Positions 34,808 through 45,364 of a DNA stretch of 64,000 bases are shown here, piece after piece. The notes under the pieces were generated by a model. The model worked only from the letters and a program-made list of their open reading frames with translations. It was not told the DNA's origin and made no database searches. A program made the position numbers and the translations under genes. Within the stretch, counting starts at the first letter, position 1, and every line of letters starts with the position of its first letter. The stretch is taken from assembly GCA_029261595.1 (NCBI GenBank), contig JAJDAZ010000066.1, positions 1 to 64,000 of the forward strand, in the 5' to 3' direction. The stretch is from Nitrospinaceae bacterium (lineage in GTDB: Bacteria; Nitrospinota; Nitrospinia; Nitrospinales; VA-1).

Positions 34808-37309
34808 TCAACCCGCGCCGTTTTCGGCGTGGCTCCGATGCGGCCGGACATTCCAGATATCCTCTGCATACTCCTGGATGGTGCGGTCGCTGGAAAATTT
34901 TCCCACCCGGGCTGAGTTGGTGATGGATTTTCGTGTCCACAGATCGGTGTTTCTGAACTCCTCTTCCACCTTTTTTTGTAGATCGCAATACGACGCGAAA
35001 TCCGCAAGCACCATGAACCGGTCGCCATGATTGAGAATGGAATCGATAATGGGATGAAACAGGTCCGGGCTTTCGGGGCAGAAAAAACCTTCCTGAATCA
35101 AATCGATCGCGTTTTTCAATTCCCGGTTCGCAAGATAGATGTCTTTGGGCCGGTAATTGTTTTGCACGTTGTGTTCCACCTCTTCAGCGGTTAGCCCGAA
35201 AATATATATATTTTCCTCTCCCACTTCTTCCAGGATCTCGATATTCGCCCCGTCGAGGGTGCCCAGGGTGAGGGCCCCGTTCAACGCCAGTTTCATATTT
35301 CCGGTTCCTGAGGCCTCCATCCCGGCGGTGGAAGTCTGCTGGGAAAGATTGGCCGCGGGAATGATTTTCTCTGCCAGGGAAACCGAATAATTAGGCAGAA
35401 AAACCACACGGAGCCGGTCGCCGACCTGTTCATCGGAGTTGATGGTTTTGGCGACGCTGTTGATCAATTTGATAATATTTTTTGCCATCGCATAACCGGG
35501 TGCGGCTTTACCAGAAAAAATCACCGTGCGCGGCAGGTAATGGTCCGCCTGCGGGTTTTTCTTGATGCGCGTGTAAAGCACGATGGTGTGCAGGACGTTC
35601 AACAATTGTCTTTTATATTCATGGATACGCTTGATATGAACGTCAAACAGCGACTGAGGATTGACCCGGACGCCCATCGACCGATGGATATAATCGGCCA
35701 GTGCGTTTTTATTGTTTTGTTTGATTTCAGCCCAGCGTTGGCAAAAATCAGGATCATCGCGCATGGGGAGCAGTCGGTCCATTTGAGAAAGGTCCTTGAC
35801 CCAGCCCTCGCCGATGGTTTCGGTGATCAGTTCCGAGAGACTGGGATTGCACTCTTTCAGCCAGATGCGCTGGGTGATGCCGTTGGTTTTGTTTTGAATC
35901 CGTTCCGGAAACATTTCATGGAAATCCTTGAACAGACTTTGTTTCAGGATCTCCGTGTGCAAGGCCGCCACGCCGTTCACCGCGTGACTGCCAACCAGCG
36001 CCAGGTTGTGCATGCGCACGAATTTCACCGGCCCCTCTTCGATGAGCGACATGCGGCCCAGGCGTTCGGGGTCATTGGGAAACCGCTCGGCCACCTGCTT
36101 TAAGAACCGGTGGTTGATTTCAAAAATAACCTTGAGATGTCGGGGCAGGACATGGCCCAAAAGGTCCACCGACCATTTTTCCAACGCCTCGGGCAGAACC
36201 GTATGATTGGTGTAGCCCATCGTCTTCACCGTGATATCCCAGGCCCGTTCCCAGGACATGCCTTCGATATCGACGAAAATCCGCATCATTTCGGGAATCG
36301 CCAGGGAAGGATGGGTGTCGTTCAATTGAATGGCGACTTTATCGCCGAACTGGTCAAAACTGGTGTGCGCATATTTATAACGCGCGATGATGTCCTGCAG
36401 GGAGGCGGAGACGAAAAAATATTCCTGCTTTAATCTCAGTTCCCGGCCCTGGATGGATTTATCGTTCGGATAAAGCACTTTGGAGATGGTTTCATTTTTC
36501 TGCTTTTCACTGACGGCCTGAATGTAATCGCCTTCGTTGAAATGCTGGAAATCAAATTCTTCCGTGGAACGCGCTCCCCAAAGCCTGAGACTGTTCACCG
36601 TCTCGCATTTGTAGCCTGGAATGAGGATGTCGTAGGCCATGGCCATGACATTGTCGTGCGTGTCCACCCAATCGTAAGTTTCCCGCCCGTCGGGATGCGC
36701 GTGGTGTTTGACATGGCCATAGAATTTGATGGGATGAAGATGTTCCGGACGGGGGATTTCCCAGGGGTTGCCGTGTTTCAACCAGTTGTCCGCCTCCTCC
36801 ACCTGGTAACCGTCTTTAAAGTGCTGATGAAAAATTCCGAACTCGTAGCGCATGCCGTAGCCGTTGGCAGGCAGGTCCAGAGTCGCCATCGACTCCAGAA
36901 AACAGGAAGCCAGCCGACCCAGTCCGCCATTGCCCAATCCAGCATCTATTTCTGTTTCCTCCAGTTCTTCGAGGTCGTAGCCCAGCTCGCGCACGGCCTG
37001 GCTGAGGGTGTCTTTCAAATCCAGGTTGACCATGTTCTGGGTCAGAACCCGGCCCACAAGGTATTCCATCGAAAGGTAGTTTACCCGCTTGACGTCATTA
37101 TCGTATTGGGATTTTTTAGTCTGAATCCACTTCTCCACCAGATGGTCACGAACGACCAGGGCCAGACTTTTAAAAAGATCCAGCCGGGTCGCACCGGTTT
37201 GAGTTTTGGCCAGCGTGTATTTTCGATGCGAATTAAAAGTGCGCTTCAAAGATTCAACGCCAGTGCCTTTGCTCAAATTTTCAATTTTGATTAAATCGGG
37301 TTTATTCAT
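34808..37309 (-). CDS. glgP: Glycogen phosphorylase
   Basis: The ATG at 37309 gives an 833-residue protein, the usual length. It releases glucose 1-phosphate from glycogen with pyridoxal phosphate. The cofactor lysine lies in EASGTGNMKLALNGALTLG; the GLGNGGLGRLASCFLESMATL and NDTHPSLAIPEMMRI blocks also match the family. The upstream frame to 37363 has no conserved sequence. Storage-polymer use is the expected role. No other glycogen gene lies in the window. Confidence 0.95.
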   Translation of the reverse strand: MNKPDLIKIENLSKGTGVESLKRTFNSHRKYTLAKTQTGATRLDLFKSLALVVRDHLVEKWIQTKKSQYDNDVKRVNYLSMEYLVGRVLTQNMVNLDLKDTLSQAVRELGYDLEELEETEIDAGLGNGGLGRLASCFLESMATLDLPANGYGMRYEFGIFHQHFKDGYQVEEADNWLKHGNPWEIPRPEHLHPIKFYGHVKHHAHPDGRETYDWVDTHDNVMAMAYDILIPGYKCETVNSLRLWGARSTEEFDFQHFNEGDYIQAVSEKQKNETISKVLYPNDKSIQGRELRLKQEYFFVSASLQDIIARYKYAHTSFDQFGDKVAIQLNDTHPSLAIPEMMRIFVDIEGMSWERAWDITVKTMGYTNHTVLPEALEKWSVDLLGHVLPRHLKVIFEINHRFLKQVAERFPNDPERLGRMSLIEEGPVKFVRMHNLALVGSHAVNGVAALHTEILKQSLFKDFHEMFPERIQNKTNGITQRIWLKECNPSLSELITETIGEGWVKDLSQMDRLLPMRDDPDFCQRWAEIKQNNKNALADYIHRSMGVRVNPQSLFDVHIKRIHEYKRQLLNVLHTIVLYTRIKKNPQADHYLPRTVIFSGKAAPGYAMAKNIIKLINSVAKTINSDEQVGDRLRVVFLPNYSVSLAEKIIPAANLSQQTSTAGMEASGTGNMKLALNGALTLGTLDGANIEILEEVGEENIYIFGLTAEEVEHNVQNNYRPKDIYLANRELKNAIDLIQEGFFCPESPDLFHPIIDSILNHGDRFMVLADFASYCDLQKKVEEEFRNTDLWTRKSITNSARVGKFSSDRTIQEYAEDIWNVRPHRSHAENGAG

Positions 37310-37558
37310 GGGCCTCGTTAATGATGAAGGGTGGAAAAACGAAACTGCATCGGGGTACGACACAGGCCGTCATTGGGTGCATTGTTCTTGTTAAATTACG
37401 TTTTCTCCTTGCCTCTAAGTTAATGGAAATTCCAATAAATTACAGTAAAAAAGTTATTAACATCTATTAAAATAGAGTTTCAGACCTCTTTTTCTAGAAA
37501 GGCCTCTCCCCTTTAAACCGGGGCTCTCCCTTGTATTTCCCCCAGTTAGGAAATCCTT

Positions 37559-38464
37559 TCAATGGATAGCCTTAAGCCGGCGATGGGCGGACCATGCGGT
37601 GAGAAGGGTCAGGAAAATGGCGGGAGTAATAAAGAAAAGATCGGCACGCAGGTTCAATTCCTGTCTGGCGTGCGGTTCCCACAAGATCCAGCAAATAAAG
37701 GTGAGCGCCGGAGCCGGAACCCGCAAAAAAACCAGGGAAATTTTCTTCCCGCTCCATAACAAAAACAGACTCAGAAAGGGAATCATGACCACCCCGAAAG
37801 CCGCCGCTTCGATCCATTGCAATTCTTTAATTTTTTTCTCTCCGCTGGCTTTGCCATTCTGAATCAACAACTGAACTTCGGCCACCTGATAGCAACTGGG
37901 TTTGGCGCCGATGGGATCGCGGTCGCAATCGAAATTAAATATTTTCTCGGCGCGTTTCAGATCGCCAATCTTTTTAAGATTAATGCCCAGGTGGTAACAA
38001 GGGCCGTAATCGTCCTTGTCCGGAGGATGGAAATCGTCCCGGCACAGCCGTTCCAGATGAACAAATCCCCGATGGAACTCGGTGATCTTAAAGTACTCCT
38101 TGGCCAGGTAGAAACAGACGGTGTCATTCCCCCCTTTGCATGATTCTTCAAACCCGGCGCTGGCCGAATCCAGCCGTTTCATTTGCCGGGCCAAAGAGAG
38201 AAAGGGCGTGCAGGCCCTAAGATGCCCCCGGGAAGAATGGCTCTCGCAAGCGGACTTATAATGCTTAAGAGCGGTTTCCAAATTTCCTGCTTTTTGTTCC
38301 TCCATGCCAATGGCTATGCAATAGATGGTCCTTCCATTAGAACATTCGCTTCGGTAGGCTTCCGGATCGTGCGGTTCCTCGGAATGGACGATAGAAGGAA
38401 ATAATATCGCCAAAAGAATTCCCGCCACTTGCATCCATAACCCACATCGAAATGAAAATCCCAT
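37559..38464 (-). CDS. Exported Sel1/TPR-like protein with C-terminal membrane helices
   Basis: The 301-residue protein has a signal-like start (MQVAGILLAILFPSIVHSEE), then about four cysteine-containing repeats with CYxL or CFYLAKEY patterns, as in Sel1/Hcp-type repeats. The C-terminal 85 residues have three hydrophobic helices (WIEAAAFGVVMIPFLSLFLLW onward). It should be anchored with the repeats in the periplasm. The function is unknown. A 30-base segment resembling a tRNA T-arm is inside the gene but looks coincidental. Confidence 0.7.
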   Translation of the reverse strand: MGFSFRCGLWMQVAGILLAILFPSIVHSEEPHDPEAYRSECSNGRTIYCIAIGMEEQKAGNLETALKHYKSACESHSSRGHLRACTPFLSLARQMKRLDSASAGFEESCKGGNDTVCFYLAKEYFKITEFHRGFVHLERLCRDDFHPPDKDDYGPCYHLGINLKKIGDLKRAEKIFNFDCDRDPIGAKPSCYQVAEVQLLIQNGKASGEKKIKELQWIEAAAFGVVMIPFLSLFLLWSGKKISLVFLRVPAPALTFICWILWEPHARQELNLRADLFFITPAIFLTLLTAWSAHRRLKAIH

Positions 38465-38802
38465 ATCCCGCTCTGATTAATACTGCGATTATGCAGACTG
38501 AAGCCTATTATTTCTTGCAAGTCCACAGATTCGATTGCCGCTCCATTCCAAAACCTTCCCAGTGTAAGGTCCAATCAGAATTTATAACAACAAATAATAA
38601 ATGCCTTGCTTGCCGACTGCCAGTCCAGGCAAACAGAAAACTCGGCATCTCAAGATTTAATTTGCCCGCCCTTAAAGATCAACATTACTTGTGGAGCAAT
38701 GGTTGATTTTGTGCTAAATTCCCCTACTGGAAAAATATGCTTTTTAATTTTTATTAGAAAACAACCACCACCCTATAAAAACCACTCCTCCCTCTTAACT
38801 TC
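38465..38802. other. AT-rich divergent region
   Basis: It separates the leftward Sel1-like gene from the rightward exporter. A TATAAA at 38774-38779 may be the -10 of the exporter gene, giving a leader of about 15-20 bases. No gene is seen. Confidence 0.4.
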
Positions 38803-41301
38803 ATGAGTTCACTCTTACTCCGTATTTATGACAAGGTGATACTGAGCAATCCCCGCACCTGGCTTGTATTGGTTGCTCTGATGATGGTTGTTTTTGGGCG
38901 GCATGCTCTGGATTTTAAACTGGATGCATCTGCGGATTCTCTCGTGCTGGAAAACGATGACGATTTACGCTACTACCGCGCCATCAACAAAGTCTACGGG
39001 AGCGAAGACTTACTTGTCATTACCTATACCCCCTTCGACGATTTATTGTCTGAACGTTCCCTCGAAGGTATTAGAGGATTAAAAGAAGACTTCTCGAAAC
39101 TGGAAAGAGTCGATTCGGTCGTCAGTATTTTAAATGTGCCTCTGCTCTACAGCCCGAAAATCAAAATATCCGAGCTGGGTGATGCCAAGACATTGAAAAA
39201 CCCCGGTGTCGATAAAGAGTTGGCACGGAAGGAGTTTACGGATAGCCCGATCTACCGAAAACTCCTTGCCAGTGAAGACGGCAAAACCACGTCTATTCTC
39301 GTCAAATTCGTGCGGGATGAAAAATATTTCTCCCTCCTGGAAAAACGAAACGATTTACGGGAAAAAAAGCGCAACCCAGGGCATTTGTCCCCTGAAGAAG
39401 AAAATACCCTGCAACATGTTTCGCGGGAATTTAAACAATATCTTGCGGAGGTACAAGATATTCAAAGGAAGGAAATTATACAGGTAAGGGACATCCTGGA
39501 CAAATACCGCGACCGGGCGAAGATTTTCCTGGGCGGCGTGAGCATGATCACCTCGGACATGATGGATTTTATTGCCAGCGATATTTCCACATTCGGTATC
39601 GGAGTCATATTATTGATGATCCTCATTATGTGGCTCTTTTTTAGAAGAAAACGCTGGGTGGCTCTGCCCTTACTTTGCTGTGCCGTTGCCGTTTGGGTGG
39701 TGGTAGGCGTCCTGGGTTTTCTGGACTGGCGGGTGACCGTCATTTCCTCGAACTTTATTTCCATATTGATCATCATCACCATCTCCTTGACGGTTCACCT
39801 GATTGTGCGTTATGGAGAGTTACATTCCGAAAACCCGGGAATTGGACAGGCCGACCTGATCCGTAAGACCGTCCAGCTCATGTTCCAGCCCTGTTTTTAT
39901 ACCTCGATCACTACGGTAGTCGCTTTTACTTCCCTGGTGATCAGCGGCATCCGGCCCGTGATAGATTTCGGCTGGATCATGACCATTGGTATTTCACTGG
40001 GGTTTGTCCTGGCGTTTATCATTTTTCCTTCGTTTTTGCATATGTTGCACCCAAAAGGATCGGTATCGAGCCAGGACACCACTAAACGCCTGACCAATGC
40101 CATTGCGGTGTTTGCCCTCGGCCATAAAAATAAAATTCTCGGAGTGACCACCGCCCTCTTGCTGCTCTGCATTCTGGGAATCTTCCAACTGCGGGTGGAC
40201 AATCGGTTCATCGACTATTTCAAAACCAGCACCGAAATTTATCAGGGGATGAGCGTCATCGACCAAAAGCTTGGAGGCACCACACCCCTGGACATCATCA
40301 TTGACGCGGATCAGGATTTTTTCGAATACCTGAAGGAACTGGAACAGCAAAAGGGTGAGGAAGATATTTTCGATGACCCTTTCAAGGATGTTGAAGAAGA
40401 GCAAGAAGAAAACTACTGGTTTCATCCAGATAAACTGCTGGAGGTCGAGAAAATGCACGATCACCTGGAAGCCCTTCCCCATATCGGGAAAGTGCTTTCC
40501 ATCGCTACGACCCTGAAGGTGGTCCGGTCCCTGAGCGGCGACAAAGTTCCAGATGATTACGACCTGACCTTATACCGCAAGCTTTTCCCAGAGGAGCCTA
40601 AAAAAAACTTCCTCGATCCTTATCTCTCGCAAGATGCCAACCAGATCCGTATCAGCATGCGCATTGAAGAAACCGACCCCGAACTCAGCCGCACCGAACT
40701 GATCGAAAAGATAAAACGGTTTTTGGTGGATGAGATGAACATTTCCGAAGACAGAATTCGTTTCACCGGCATGACCGTGCTGTACAACAACATGCTTCAA
40801 AGCCTGTACAAATCACAGATACTCACCCTGGGTATGGTGTTTTTGGCCATCCTTTTTATGTTCATTATTTTGTTCCGCCGCTTGTACCTGGCCCTTCTGG
40901 CGATGGTCCCAAACATTATTTCAGCTTTGGGGATCCTTGGCTTGATGGGGTGGTTGAACATTCCGCTGGACATGATGACCATCACCATCGCCGCCATCAC
41001 CATCGGCATCGCGGTCGACGACACCATTCACTACATCCACAGGTTTCAAAGCGAGTTTGCTTCGGACCCAAAATACAGAGAAGGCGTTCTCCGCTGTCAC
41101 GGCAGCATCGGACGGGCAATGTATTACACATCCATCACGATAACGGTAGGCTTTTCCCTTCTGACCCTGTCGAACTTCATCCCCACCATCTATTTTGGCT
41201 TGCTGACCGGCCTCGCGATGATCCTCGCCCTGCTGGGAGACTTGATCGTGTTGCCCGTATTGATCGTCATGTTCAAACCTTTAGGACCCGAACGGGCTTG
41301 A
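38803..41301 (+). CDS. RND-superfamily exporter (MMPL-like)
   Basis: The 832-residue protein has two halves, each with an N-terminal membrane helix, a large periplasmic domain and a bundle of helices (around 255-420 and 640-825). GIAVDDTIHYIHRF in the second half is the characteristic RND motif. An acidic insertion (EEDIFDDPFKDVEEEQEE) lies in the second periplasmic domain. Family members export lipids, hopanoids or other hydrophobic compounds; the substrate here is unknown. No ribosome-binding site is visible before the ATG. It ends 20 bases from the convergent next gene. Confidence 0.88.
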   Translation: MSSLLLRIYDKVILSNPRTWLVLVALMMVVFGRHALDFKLDASADSLVLENDDDLRYYRAINKVYGSEDLLVITYTPFDDLLSERSLEGIRGLKEDFSKLERVDSVVSILNVPLLYSPKIKISELGDAKTLKNPGVDKELARKEFTDSPIYRKLLASEDGKTTSILVKFVRDEKYFSLLEKRNDLREKKRNPGHLSPEEENTLQHVSREFKQYLAEVQDIQRKEIIQVRDILDKYRDRAKIFLGGVSMITSDMMDFIASDISTFGIGVILLMILIMWLFFRRKRWVALPLLCCAVAVWVVVGVLGFLDWRVTVISSNFISILIIITISLTVHLIVRYGELHSENPGIGQADLIRKTVQLMFQPCFYTSITTVVAFTSLVISGIRPVIDFGWIMTIGISLGFVLAFIIFPSFLHMLHPKGSVSSQDTTKRLTNAIAVFALGHKNKILGVTTALLLLCILGIFQLRVDNRFIDYFKTSTEIYQGMSVIDQKLGGTTPLDIIIDADQDFFEYLKELEQQKGEEDIFDDPFKDVEEEQEENYWFHPDKLLEVEKMHDHLEALPHIGKVLSIATTLKVVRSLSGDKVPDDYDLTLYRKLFPEEPKKNFLDPYLSQDANQIRISMRIEETDPELSRTELIEKIKRFLVDEMNISEDRIRFTGMTVLYNNMLQSLYKSQILTLGMVFLAILFMFIILFRRLYLALLAMVPNIISALGILGLMGWLNIPLDMMTITIAAITIGIAVDDTIHYIHRFQSEFASDPKYREGVLRCHGSIGRAMYYTSITITVGFSLLTLSNFIPTIYFGLLTGLAMILALLGDLIVLPVLIVMFKPLGPERA

Positions 41302-41321
41302 ATAAATAAACGCCGACCGGG

Positions 41322-41699
41322 TTAAAACAAATCACCGGGCTCCACAATCCAGACCCGCCAATGTTTGTGATCGTCTTCCACGGCTTTGAGTAATCGTAGC
41401 AGGTATTTATAGCCCTTTTGCTTGTCTTTCATGATCAGTCCCACTCCCGGTTCGCGGCCCGTCATGTTGGCAGAGTAACGCGCTTTCCCCAATGCCTGCG
41501 CCCATTTCTCGGCAAGATCAAATTCAATCGCGTAAGAGTCCGTCAAACAATCCACTTTATACGAATCGGGGAGCCGGTATTTATCAATGCCTTCTTTTTG
41601 GGCGCACCATGCGGTTTGGTAGTCGGTCCCATAGTTTACCGGCTCGGCCCATGCATGAGACGCTAATAGTAGAAAAAGGGGGATGAATAGTGATTTCAT
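41322..41699 (-). CDS. Secreted small protein of unknown function
   Basis: The 125-residue protein has a clear signal peptide (MKSLFIPLFLLLASHAWA). The mature part includes two cysteines (WCAQKEG, VDCLTDS) and a DCLTDSYAIEFDLAEKWAQALG segment. This segment recurs in other small bacterial secreted proteins, but I cannot name the family. AGGAGG lies six bases before the ATG. Confidence 0.75.
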   Translation of the reverse strand: MKSLFIPLFLLLASHAWAEPVNYGTDYQTAWCAQKEGIDKYRLPDSYKVDCLTDSYAIEFDLAEKWAQALGKARYSANMTGREPGVGLIMKDKQKGYKYLLRLLKAVEDDHKHWRVWIVEPGDLF

Positions 41700-41802
41700 T
41701 AGGGTCCTCCTCGATCGGGGTGGTGGATTATTCGTTTAAAACAGATGGTTCGATCGATTCTCCCGTGTCATTGAGGGCCTGTCAGGAGATTTCAAATAAT
41801 GG

Positions 41803-42951
41803 CTACACCTTTTCGTCGGGCGTGAAAAGATTTTTGTATTCGCCGATGGCGTAGCGGTCGGTCATACCCGAAACGTAGTCGCAGATTTTTTTCTCAAGAG
41901 AATCCCCCGACTTGTGATTGGCGGAAGATTCGGGCAACAGCGCGGGCATTTTCTTATAGGCATTGAAAATCTCCGTCAGATACAACTCGGCCTTGAACTC
42001 CATCCGCATGACCCTTCGATGGGTGTACAAATTTTTGTATAAAAAACTTTTCAGTTCTTTATTTTTCGCATCCATTTCGGGGGCAAAACCCGCCACCCGT
42101 TCATGGGCCGAACGAATATCGTCAGGAGTTTTGATTTTTAATTTTTTCAGGGTTTCAAGAGTGTGCTCTCTGAAATCCGTGATCAGGTCATTGATGATTC
42201 TGCGGACGATCTGATATTTTTTTAGTTTGAAATCCAGATTCGTGTATTTTTCATCGAGCCGTTTTTCATTTTCCCGCCACAACGCCACCCCCCTAAGCTT
42301 GTCGATCTCCAGCAGGTTGGATGTGATGCCGTCATCCAGGTCATGGGCGTTGTAGGCAATCCCATCGGCGAAATCCGCCACCTGCGCCTCCAGGGAAGGG
42401 TAGCGAAACCCTTCTCTCCCGGAAATGGGATTTTCCTCATCTTTCTTGTGCTTGCTGATCCCTTCCAAAACCTCCCAGCTCAAATTGAGCCCTTGAAATT
42501 CTGGATATCGTTTTTCCAGAATTTTCACAATTCGAAGGCTCTGCTTGTTGTGCTCAAACCCCCCGTGATCTTTCATCAATTTATTAAGCACATTTTGCCC
42601 GGTATGGCCAAAAGGCGGATGCCCCAGATCGTGGGAAAGCGCGATGGCTTCCGCAAGATCCTCGTTCAACTGCATGGACTTGCAAATGGAACGGGTGATT
42701 TGCGCCACTTCCAGGGAATGCGTCAACCGGGTACGGTAATAATCTCCTTCGTGATACACAAAAACCTGGGTTTTATATTCCAGACGGCGAAAGGCGGACG
42801 AATGAATCACCCGGTCGCGATCACGCTGAAAACGCGTCCGGTAGGGATGCTCTTCTTCCGGATGTTGCCGCCCCGCACTCTCGCCGCTTTTGATGGCGTA
42901 TGGAACCAGCATTTTCTTCTCCATCTGTTCTATGTCCTGGCGATTGATCAA
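41803..42951 (-). CDS. dgt: Deoxyguanosinetriphosphate triphosphohydrolase-like protein
   Basis: The 382-residue protein has an HD domain with RLTHSLEVAQITR, HDLGHPPFGHTG and a distal Asp in FADGIAYNAHDLDDG, which together bind the metal. The RTRFQRDRDRVIHSSAFRRLEYKTQVF start is typical of dGTPase-like proteins. It should hydrolyse dNTPs to nucleoside and triphosphate. The start is TTG at 42951; an ATG at 42924 has a comparable ribosome-binding site. Confidence 0.92.
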   Translation of the reverse strand: MINRQDIEQMEKKMLVPYAIKSGESAGRQHPEEEHPYRTRFQRDRDRVIHSSAFRRLEYKTQVFVYHEGDYYRTRLTHSLEVAQITRSICKSMQLNEDLAEAIALSHDLGHPPFGHTGQNVLNKLMKDHGGFEHNKQSLRIVKILEKRYPEFQGLNLSWEVLEGISKHKKDEENPISGREGFRYPSLEAQVADFADGIAYNAHDLDDGITSNLLEIDKLRGVALWRENEKRLDEKYTNLDFKLKKYQIVRRIINDLITDFREHTLETLKKLKIKTPDDIRSAHERVAGFAPEMDAKNKELKSFLYKNLYTHRRVMRMEFKAELYLTEIFNAYKKMPALLPESSANHKSGDSLEKKICDYVSGMTDRYAIGEYKNLFTPDEKV

Positions 42952-43142
42952 TCTTTTGATTCCTTAGAAGGGGGTTTTCGAACTCAGGCGGATCGCTCAA
43001 ACTTCGCCTGATTCTAGCAAATTCAAACACGCTTTCCTAATCTCAGAGAACGTTATTCAAAATTGGAGTCGCAATGGGGAAGGTCCATCGAGGCCAGACG
43101 CCTCGGACAGAAATGTCCGGAATTGTTGTAAAAAAGGCGGGT

Positions 43143-44495
43143 TTATTTTTTGATTTGCTTTAGAGGCAGGGTGACGGTGAACTTGCAACCTTCGTTGGGC
43201 TGGCTGGTAACGGAGATAATCCCTTCGTGGCGTTTGACGATCTTTCGGCATATTGCCAGCCCCATGCCCGTACCTTCGTACTCGCTTCTGCCGTGCAGTC
43301 GTTCAAAAGGTTTAAAGATACGATGGGCATATTGTTCTTCGAATCCGATCCCGTTATCCTGAACTAAAACCTCACAGGCGCGGGCATCCTTTATTTGACC
43401 CCGGATCAAAACTTCGGGAGGTGCGTCTTTTTTATGAAACTTTAAAGCGTTGCTGATGAGATTTTGAAACAATTGCCTCATCTGCATCCCGTCCGCCTCC
43501 ACCCTGGGGAGATTATCAATGACGACTGTCGCCTGGGACCGGTTGAGCCGGCTTTCCAGATCCGATAAAACCTCACGAACAATTTTATCCAGATCCGTCG
43601 ACGTAAAAGGTTTTGCCTTACTACTGACTCTTGAAAATAGAAGCAGTTCGTCGATCAGTTTTTGCATTCGGGCCGCCGCGTCGCTCATACGCTCAAGATA
43701 ACCCAGGGCCTTTTCATTCATTTCCTTGGAAAATTGAGCATTCAACCGGTCCCCGAACATGATCACCTTTCGGAGGGGTTCCTGCAAATCGTGCGAGGCG
43801 ATAGAGGCAAAATCCTGCAAATCCTGATTACTTCGTTTAAGTTCTTCCTCAATTTTTGCCCGCTCTTCAATCTCCTTTTTCAATTCCCCCTTTTGATTCT
43901 GAAGTTTCCGGGTCCGCTTTTGGACGGTATGCTCCAGGTTTTTATTTTGATCCCGCACGAATCGATAGAGGGAGCCATTTTCAATGGCGTAGGCGGTATT
44001 GGAAAGAATGATGGAAATTAAATTGAGTTGTTCTATTGGAACCTTGTGAACGTTGCCTTTGAATCGTCCCACAAACATCCCCGCCACCCGGGTTTTGGTG
44101 GACACGGCATGCAAGATAACTTCGCTGTCTGAACTCAGACCCTGCACAATCGAGGGACGGTTCTGCCTGAGCGCCCAGGCAAAATTTCCCTTTTCGATCT
44201 GGCAAAGTGTTTCCTGTTCGATGAGGTCCGTGTCCGTCTCGGGGAAACAATCCTCCAGCAGAAACTGGTTGTCCGATTCATCCGCCAGGTAAAAAGCCAG
44301 CGTTTGGAAATCCAGGAGCTGCTTTAAAAAATTCCGGGCGGTTTCAAAAAGGAACTTTGGGTCCCGGTTCATATTGATTTCTTTATGGAGGTCCCCTAAA
44401 GAAGCCAACCTTTGCAGCGCAATGAAATACCAGCTGTTCATTTTCTCAAGGTATTCCATTCGGGATTTTAATTTTTCCTGAGAAGCTTTGTCCAT
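43143..44495 (-). CDS. Histidine kinase with GAF-like sensor
   Basis: From the ATG at 44495 (AAGGA five bases upstream) the protein has 450 residues: a GAF-like domain (about 30-185), a coiled coil (about 195-235), a dimerisation/phosphoacceptor helix (ASHDLQEPLRKV), and an ATPase domain with QNLISNALKFHK, QDNGIGF and GTGMGLAICRKI. No membrane helix is seen, so it is a cytoplasmic kinase. No response regulator is adjacent; the upstream HDOD gene is its partner by context. The frame also opens at a TTG at 44519. Confidence 0.9.
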   Translation of the reverse strand: MDKASQEKLKSRMEYLEKMNSWYFIALQRLASLGDLHKEINMNRDPKFLFETARNFLKQLLDFQTLAFYLADESDNQFLLEDCFPETDTDLIEQETLCQIEKGNFAWALRQNRPSIVQGLSSDSEVILHAVSTKTRVAGMFVGRFKGNVHKVPIEQLNLISIILSNTAYAIENGSLYRFVRDQNKNLEHTVQKRTRKLQNQKGELKKEIEERAKIEEELKRSNQDLQDFASIASHDLQEPLRKVIMFGDRLNAQFSKEMNEKALGYLERMSDAAARMQKLIDELLLFSRVSSKAKPFTSTDLDKIVREVLSDLESRLNRSQATVVIDNLPRVEADGMQMRQLFQNLISNALKFHKKDAPPEVLIRGQIKDARACEVLVQDNGIGFEEQYAHRIFKPFERLHGRSEYEGTGMGLAICRKIVKRHEGIISVTSQPNEGCKFTVTLPLKQIKK

Positions 44496-44515
44496 GGCGT
44501 CCTTATCCACAATCC

Positions 44516-45364
44516 TCAATCCGGAAAAAAGATTTCCATCGTTTCAGAATATTGATTTTCGATCTGCTGCCACAAGAACGTCAGGGAATTTACGTCCATC
44601 CCAATATTTTCCCAGACCTCGTCTTGCAAAGTAGGGATCAGTGGATCTCCACTGGAGCCCAGTTCCATACTCTTGGCCAAAACATCGGCCAGGTTCAGGA
44701 TGGCCGTTTCAATCGCATATTCGGTCCCTTCCAGGGGGGCATGATGATTTTTGATTACTTCAGATAAGGTAGGCGGGAGTTTCCAGGACGTCAATAGCGC
44801 GGCTCCCACCGCTCCATGATCAAACCCCAGAACTTCGCGTTCCACTTCAAAAACAATTCTATTTTCGGACTGACCCCGTTCCATGATCTCCCGCGCCACT
44901 TCAGGATGATTCTCCAAAATAATCAACCGGCCCACATCGTGCAACATCCCAGTCAGGTAATGACGCTCAGGATTGTTTTCCCGGCAATTGATGGCAATGA
45001 CCCAGGAGGAAACACCACAGGCGACGCTGTGCCTCCAGAAGGAATTCATATCGACAAAGTCCTCGGGAAAGCCTTTAAAGGCGGTCAAAACCATCGTGGC
45101 CAGCGCCAAGTCACGTAATTGTTTGGTTCCCACGATAGAAATCGCATGAGAAATCGTCTCAATTTCTGAGGGGAAATTATAAAAGGAACTATTGACAATT
45201 TTTAACAGTCGAACGGAGAGGGAAACATCATTGCAGATGATTTCTGCTACATCGCCAAACGAACTCTCAGGGTCATTGATGACATCATTGATTTTGAAAT
45301 AAATCTCAGGAAGGGACGACAAACGAACAGACCCCTTGATGAAGTCCTGTGGGCTATTTGACAT
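44516..45364 (-). CDS. HDOD-domain signalling protein, copy 2
   Basis: This 282-residue protein closely resembles the copy at 14951-15799 (SLPEIYFKINDVIN...LSVRLLKIVNSSFYN, FWRHS, LHDVGRL). It overlaps the preceding small gene by 11 bases and is followed by the histidine kinase, forming a three-gene operon. It probably relays or modulates the kinase signal. Enzymatic activity is doubtful, as in most HDOD proteins. Confidence 0.88.
   Translation of the reverse strand: MSNSPQDFIKGSVRLSSLPEIYFKINDVINDPESSFGDVAEIICNDVSLSVRLLKIVNSSFYNFPSEIETISHAISIVGTKQLRDLALATMVLTAFKGFPEDFVDMNSFWRHSVACGVSSWVIAINCRENNPERHYLTGMLHDVGRLIILENHPEVAREIMERGQSENRIVFEVEREVLGFDHGAVGAALLTSWKLPPTLSEVIKNHHAPLEGTEYAIETAILNLADVLAKSMELGSSGDPLIPTLQDEVWENIGMDVNSLTFLWQQIENQYSETMEIFFPD

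Noticed and set aside
36542-37294. 250-codon open frame antisense to glgP
   Set aside because: glgP is certain; the antisense frame has no family features.
37643-37674. tRNA T-arm and acceptor-like sequence (GGTTCAATTCC with flanking GCACGC/GCGTGC)
   Set aside because: No D-arm, anticodon arm or matching 5' acceptor is found upstream, and the segment lies within a coding gene. Possibly a chance match; an attachment-site remnant is not supported by any integrase.
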